In this document: positions 58,560 through 64,000 of the stretch, one piece after another
Layout of the letters: each line of letters opens with the position of its first letter
Position numbering within the stretch: the stretch's first letter is position 1
Assembly: GCA_003990745.1 (NCBI GenBank)
Contig: RBNI01000006.1
Location: forward strand, 1-64,000
Source: Jimgerdemannia flammicorona
Taxonomy: Eukaryota > Mucoromycota > Endogonomycetes > Endogonales > Endogonaceae
Reading direction: 5' to 3'
DNA: 64,000 nucleotides
Notes under the pieces: model-generated
Databases searched by the model: none
Told to the model about the DNA's origin: nothing
What the model saw: only the letters and a program-made list of their open reading frames with translations
Translations under genes and position numbers: made by a program

Positions 58560-58920
58560 CTTTCTCTATAGTTGATCTATATATTCTGGGCATTGAGGTC
58601 AATGATGGCCTTGGTCTTGTGAAGCCATTGGTTGCCAATGAGGATGTCATAGTTAGTAGTGCTTGTAACAATCATATTTACTGGGATGGTAGCTCCTCCT
58701 ATCTTAATAGAGACTTCTTGGATTTTGTCAAGGAGGGCAGCTTGTATACCATCTGCTATAATATAGACCATCTTGGTGGACTCTTCAATGTCTCAGCCTA
58801 GGCAGTCAATTGCCTTCTTGCTCATGAGACATCCTCCAGCACTGGTATCAATGATGGCATCAAAGATACAATCTTCAATCTGATATAGAGTATAGGCTGA
58901 TGTCTTGTACTGGTCTTCAG
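58560..58920 (-). pseudogene. Gypsy-A copy 2 aspartic protease
   Basis: The active site reads FDAIIDTSAGGCLMSKKAI: DTG of copy 1 is DTS. The second block NYDILIGNQWLHKT is kept (58771-58577). Stops separate it from gag. Confidence 0.8.
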
Positions 58921-59020
58921 ATTCTTCACCTGAGTCTTCTGATTCTTTCTGTGCATTGTGAGCTTCTACAATCTTATACTCTTAATTCTTGGCAGTAGTT
59001 GCAAGTCCTACTCTCAACTA

Positions 59021-60290
59021 CTATCTGAAGGCAGAGACTTCAGCTAGCTGTCCAAAAGTAGCATTGACCTTCTGTTCCTTAAGGTCCTTGTAGATATCAT
59101 ACTGGTGGATCTTGGTCTTGCACAGCTTCTGTTTCTTCTTGCTTTCACTTTTTCCTGAGACTAGAGTAGTGCCTTCAATGATTTGGCAGATAGTTTCATC
59201 TAACTCCATGTCTTGATCAATCTCCTCAGATTGGGTCTTGCTTTGAAAAGTGACAGCTGGGGTCTTCTTTGGTCTTCCAACTGGCTTACTGTTACTCTTC
59301 TTATCATAGGGCTTGGACCAGGTTCTGGTACCTTTAGTAGCAGGATAGAATTTGAGCTTCTTGTAGTATTCTTTATCATCAATATCACTAATCTCCTCGA
59401 TAACTACTATATTGATTTTTTCTCTGGTTCTGCTAGCATTGCTTGGTTGAGCTTTGTGTCTTGTTTCAGTTATGCAATTCTTTGTATAGTGGCCTTCTTC
59501 TCCACATCTGAAGTATATGATATTGCATTCTTCTATAGCAGCTGCAAATCTCTGCACTGGTCTCCTGTTGGCACTTCAGACTTCTCTAACAATATTACTA
59601 AGGTGTATAGTCATCTCAGCAAACTGCTTGGTAAGTTCCTCCACTGGGTCAGCTTTGGTTGTCTTGAGGGTAGGTGGGGATGATTGTCTGTTTACAACTA
59701 TAGCAGATATAATACTAGTTGGCTTTGGTGGCTCCATCTTGATGCCAGTTATTTTCTCCATTGAGTGTTCAGCAGGGTGTCTGGCAGTCCAATATCTCTA
59801 TGCAAAGACCACTTTCTGATCAAGAGTCAGTGCAGCTGGGATAGACCAGATTTTTAGGGCAATTTTAGGGTGAACTCCTTTGAGGGAGGTTGAATCTGCT
59901 ATTTGTTCCTTGAGGGCATCATCTTAGTCAGCCAAGACAATCTGGTAGCAGATTTAGGTATAAAATGAGTTGAGATCTTTACTGAGTTTCTGACAGATAG
60001 TGTTGAGTTGATCCTTGAGAGCTTGCTTGATCGCTTCAATATAGTATGTTGTTCTGAGGAAGGCCTTCATATTGGCAAGTTTGGCTGCACCATTATTAGT
60101 AATAGTAGTTGCATTGAACTTATCTCTGGTAGGTCCTCTGAGGCTGACTAGTAGAAGGGCCAATTGTGCATCTACATCAAGGGCTTGTATAGTGGTAAAT
60201 TGTTCAAAGTCTTCAATAAAGATCAGGATTGACTCCTCAGTAGTATATCCATATAATATAGAGGGATGCATTTCTATCTTATCTTGAATT
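59021..60290 (-). pseudogene. Gypsy-A copy 2 Gag
   Basis: Open pieces 60271-59954, 59761-59576 and 59557-59021 together cover the Gag of copy 1. The zinc knuckle reads Y-F-R-C-G-E-E-G-H-Y-T-K-N-C: the first Cys is Tyr, while the second, lost in copy 1, is present. The frame continues past the copy 1 stop (FGQLAEVSAFR), showing that TAG there was CAG. Confidence 0.85.
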
Positions 60291-60397
60291 CTTGCAAGAG
60301 TGACTCTTGTAGTTAGAGTAGTTATTGTGGTAGTTGTTCATTTTTCAGCTTAAAAGTGAGGGATTCATCTTGAATTACCAGGCAATAGGTGCCAAGT

Positions 60398-61983
60398 TGT
60401 TATATAGTAGTTACTGAGTCCTTCAAATATACCAGATTCTCTTCAAGATATATCTCTTAGACTAACTTAAGTTTGTTATAAGAAAGTTCTTATTGGAGTG
60501 CATTCCCAAGATCTTATAGTCCTCAAACTTCTTATCTTTAAACTATCTTGTAATCTCTTAGATTGCTTGCAAGAAAGTGTGTATATTGTACTAAGTAGAC
60601 TGACTTTATTTCAAAAGAAATAAGAGGGGTATTTATATAAAATATAATTCAATAGTTACTAAGATATAAAGCTAAATATAAATTCCAATAACTAAAATAA
60701 AATACCAGAACAGAAAAAACTGCTAAGTTCCAGGATCAGTACTGATGGTTGTACAGGTTCACAATACTGGTATAATTTCAGTAGTACAGAAAAATGGTGC
60801 TAGAATAATTCAGTGTCACAACAGAATGCCAGTACTGACATAATTCAATATCATATTAGAATGCCAGTGCTGGTATAATTCAGTATCACCAAAGGACTTT
60901 AGAGTAGAATATTCAAGACCATAGGGGCTTCATCCTCATCAGAGGTCAGAATGTCTTCAAAGGAGATGAGGTCTACAAATTCATCATTGTTACATAGGTT
61001 ACATGTTTCATATATGTTGTACATCTTGCATATGTCATGTGAGATGACATCATTGCTGATGATATTATCATATTCAGCAGTAGCAGAAACAAGGATATCT
61101 GGGGCTCTCTAGTCTATAAGGTTCTCTTCCACAAAATAGGGAACAAATGTGGGATCTTGGGGAGGTCTAACCTGGATGCTTGGATCTTAGAATACTGAGA
61201 TCAATCCTTGCAAGAATTGGTCTGGGTTGTCCTGGAGGATAGGATGCCAGAAGTCTTCTATTTTATTACTATTGAGAGTAATAGTAGACTGGGCTTCTGT
61301 AGCCACCCTGGCTTCTAGTATATTGATATGGTGGGCTGACAGGTCTCTGAAGTCTGAGACTCTAATATACTCCAAGTTGGGGATTGATCATGGTACATGT
61401 CTGAAGATCTGATGGATCTTCTTAGCTATTCTTGTTTCATATATATCTATAAGAGTGGTATCTTGTAGCTCTTGAGTGCTGGCCTGTGGGAATTCTCAGT
61501 AGAGGAGGTTTCCTATTTCATACTCCTGTCACATTTAGAGGCATTCGGTAGCAATAGTGATCCTTGTTTCCATTTCATGGTGGTAGAGGATATAATGATA
61601 AGGGTCATCAGTACTCAGGTCGATACTAGGAGTCCTTCTTAAGTGGGTCCTCATAACTCTTCTGATATCTTGGAACATCCTTTCTTTGACTGAGGTACCT
61701 TAGTGGTTTCTTGATCTTGAGGTTTAGTGAGTAGTAGGTATTTTATTTGTGGTAAGTCTTTGAGCTATTTTGAGATTAGTGGATCTTATTGGTTACTACT
61801 ACTATGATTCCTTGATCCTTCTTTTATATTCCTCAAGATATCTATATTATGGTCACAATGACTTACAGTTGGTCATTATTGCTCATCTTGTATGCTGTAT
61901 GATCTTCTTATACTCTGATCTGGTGGCTTGCAAGGAAAGACTATCTTCTGTACTAATGTCATCATTCTGGAGTTACTATTATA
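60398..61983 (-). repeat. 5' LTR of gypsy-A copy 2
   Basis: About 1586 bp, outer edge mutated to TATAATAG. The start codon of the LTR frame is ATA here. Open pieces include 61375-61187. The primer site TTGGCACCTATTGCCTGG follows at 60379-60396. Confidence 0.88.
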
Positions 61984-62423
61984 ATATATATATAAGTTAA
62001 ACTTTATCTTTTGAAGAGCTTTAGTTAATAAATCTGCTATTATATACTCTATCAGAGTGTATTTTAAGTATATAGTATCATTTTCCATATATTTCTATAT
62101 AAATAATATTTTATATTAATATATTTAGTTCTTATATAATATATATATAGAGTTCTTTGTTAAAACTATTATAGACTGATTGTCTTATTAGAGTAGTATA
62201 GAGTATCATTGATTATATCTTAACTCTTTTAGTAGTTTCTAAAGCTATATAGTTTCCTTCATTTCTGTAGATAATACTTAGTACTTCACTTGTATAAGTA
62301 ACATTGCTACTGAAGATTACTTATATATTTATTATCAAATAGTTCTATTTTTACTAATTTTAAAGAGGTACTAGTTATAGATCATCTGTTATCTAGATTA
62401 TTAGCCCAATTAGCATTATATAT
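61984..62423 (-). pseudogene. Copia RNase H remnant between two inverted LTR-A copies
   Basis: Minus orientation: NANWANNLDNR (copia DADWAGDLDDR), then TSLKLVKIELFDNKYISN, RTKYINIKYYLYRNI (KHIDIRYHFIRE) and LKYTLIEYIIADLLTKALQK (YIPTEDMIADILTKPL). Full of stops and very AT-rich. Left end coincides with the edge of LTR-A copy 2, right end with the edge of the LTR at 62424. Confidence 0.75.
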
Positions 62424-64000
62424 TGTAATAGTGACCCCAGAATGATGACATCAGCACAGAAGATAGTATTTTCTTGCAAGCTACTAGATCAGAGTATAAG
62501 AAGATCATACAGCATATAAGATGAGCAATGATGACCAACTGTGAGTCATTGTAACCACAGTACAAACATCTTGAGGAATATAAAAGAAGGATTGAGGAAC
62601 TGCAGTAGTAGTAACCAACAAGACCCACCAATTCCAAAATAGCTCAAAGACTTATCACAAATGAAATGCCTGCTGCTTGCCAAACCTCAAGATCAAGGAA
62701 CTATCAAGGTATCTCAGTTAAAGAGAGGATGTTCCAAGACATCAGAAGAGCCATGAGGACCTGCTCAAGAAGGACTCCTAGTATCAACCTGGATACTGGT
62801 GACTCTTATCATTATATCCTCTACTATTGTGAAATGGAAACAAGGATCACTATTGCTACTGAATACCTCCAAATGTGACAGAAGTATGAAATAGAAAACC
62901 TTCTCTGCCAGGAGTTCCCACAGGCCAGCACTCAAGAGCTACAAGATACCACTCCCATGGATATATACAAAATGATGAGGACAGCTAAGAAGATCCATCA
63001 GATCTTCAGACATATACCATAGTCAATCCCTAACTTGGAGTATGTTAGAGTCTCAGATTTCAGAGACCTATCATCCTGCCATATTAATGTACTAGAAGCC
63101 AGAGTGGCTATAGAAGCCCAGTCCACTATCACCCTTAATAGTAATAAAGTAGAAGACTTCTGACATCTTATCCTTCAGAATAACCCAAACCAATTCCTAC
63201 AAGGATTGATCTCAGTATTCCAAGGCCCAAGCATTCAGGTTAGACCCCCCCAAGACCCATATTTGTCTCTTATTTTGTAGAAGAGAACCTCATAGATTGG
63301 AGAGCTCCCAATTTCTCCACTACCAAATGTAATGACATATGTGAAATGTGTGATGAAACATATGAAGTATGTGAAACATATGACTTATGTGATGATAATA
63401 ATAAGACAGATAAGATATTCGTGGACCTCATCTCCTTTAAAGACATCCTGATCTCTGATGATGAAGCCCCTATAGTCTTGAACATTCTGCTCTAAGTTCC
63501 TTGGTTATACTGAATAATGCCAGCATCAGCATTTTGATGTAACACTGAATAATGCCAGCACTAGTATTTTGATGTAATACTGAATAATGCCAGCACCAGC
63601 ATTTTGATGCAATACTGAATAATGCCAGCACTGGTATTTTGATGTGATACTAAATTATACCAGTATCCTGAATCTGTACAACCATCAGTACTGACCCTGG
63701 AACTTAGCAGTTTTTCCTATTCTGGCATTTTATTTTAGTTATTGGAATTTATATTTAGCTTTATATCTTAGCAACCATTGAATTATATTTTATATAAATA
63801 CCTCTCTTATTTTCTCTGAAATAAAGTCAGTTTCTCTCAGTGCAATATACACAATTTCTTGCAAGCAATCTAAGAGATAACAAGACAGTTTAAAGATAAG
63901 AAGTTTGAGGACTAAAGACCTTGGGAAGGCACTCCAATAAGAACTTGCTTATAACAAACTTGTAGTTAGTCTAAGAGATATATCTTGAAGAGAATCTGAT
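62424..64000 (+). repeat. Third LTR-A, plus orientation, running off the window
   Basis: Begins TGTAATAGTGACCCC and is collinear with the other LTR-A copies to within a few dozen bases of the expected end. Orientation is opposite to both gypsy-A copies, so it belongs to another insertion whose body, if any, lies beyond 64000. Confidence 0.9.
62666..63495 (+). pseudogene. LTR-A-encoded protein, decayed copy
   Basis: ATG is again 242 nt from the LTR edge. Reads MPAACQTSRSRNYQGISVKE and YHYILYYCEMETRITIATEY, then stops at 62876 and beyond; later text keeps IHQIFRHIP and EYVRVSDFRDLSSCHINVLE. The C-terminal part diverges and contains ECVMKHMKYVKHMTYV-like repeats absent from the intact copy. Confidence 0.75.

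Larger units (their letters stand above)
52932..61983 (-). mobile_element. Ty3/gypsy family A, copy 2 (9.05 kb, both LTRs)
   Basis: Collinear with copy 1: 5' LTR 61983-60398, gag, protease, dUTPase, RT/RNase H, integrase, 3' LTR 54510-52932. It carries more stops and more C-to-T changes than copy 1, a longer GTTCTT microsatellite (58434-58468), and a 164-bp insertion at 57933-58096. The polypurine tract is kept (54511-54520). Flanking five bases do not match clearly. Confidence 0.9.

Overview
The window looks like fungal nuclear DNA. Evidence: short GT-AG introns of 44-93 nt in the one gene-like stretch, a Tad-like LINE, Ty3/gypsy elements (one with a chromodomain), a PIF/Harbinger element with a Myb/SANT-like partner, and heavy C-to-T decay biased to CpA->TpA and CpG loss, as produced by RIP or methylation-driven mutation. 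The species cannot be named from the sequence. Roughly 85-90% of the window is nested, mostly dead transposable elements; no rRNA, tRNA or CRISPR was seen.

Layout. 1-8470: two minus-strand LINE copies flanking a dead SAM-methyltransferase-like gene. 9341-11299: a solo LTR (family B) with a perfect 5-bp target duplication, carrying a nearly intact 365-codon reading frame and normal CpG content. 11381-11777: a 5'-truncated LINE with a 35-A tail. 12440-18705: gypsy-B 3' half (RNase H, integrase, chromodomain, 3' LTR) between two copies of LTR family C. 18978-20076: a 9-bp minisatellite. 20100-23700: the only CpG-rich, gene-like island, with two consistent multi-exon gene models on the minus strand and one weak model on the plus strand, none of known function. 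23998-32756: complete but decayed gypsy-A copy 1 (minus). 32757-35070: copia remnant, AT-rich DNA and minisatellites. 35070-50829: gypsy-C (plus), interrupted by a solo LTR-B that itself contains a foldback MITE, and by a 4.4-kb Harbinger element in its 3' LTR. 50829-51998: a foldback-like element swollen by a ~178-bp satellite. 52932-61983: gypsy-A copy 2 (minus). 61984-62423: copia remnant. 62424-64000: a third LTR-A in the opposite orientation.

Most interesting: LTRs of two different gypsy families (A and B) each carry a protein-coding frame. The start codon lies 242 (A) or 241 (B) nt from the LTR edge, just downstream of a TATA-like box, and the two proteins can be aligned by eye over about 100 residues with almost no gaps. 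An LTR promoter placed there would make this the first ORF of the element RNA, ahead of gag. Gypsy-A also encodes a dUTPase domain, with all five motifs, between protease and reverse transcriptase. All boundaries and homologies were read by eye; those marked approximate may be off by tens of bases.
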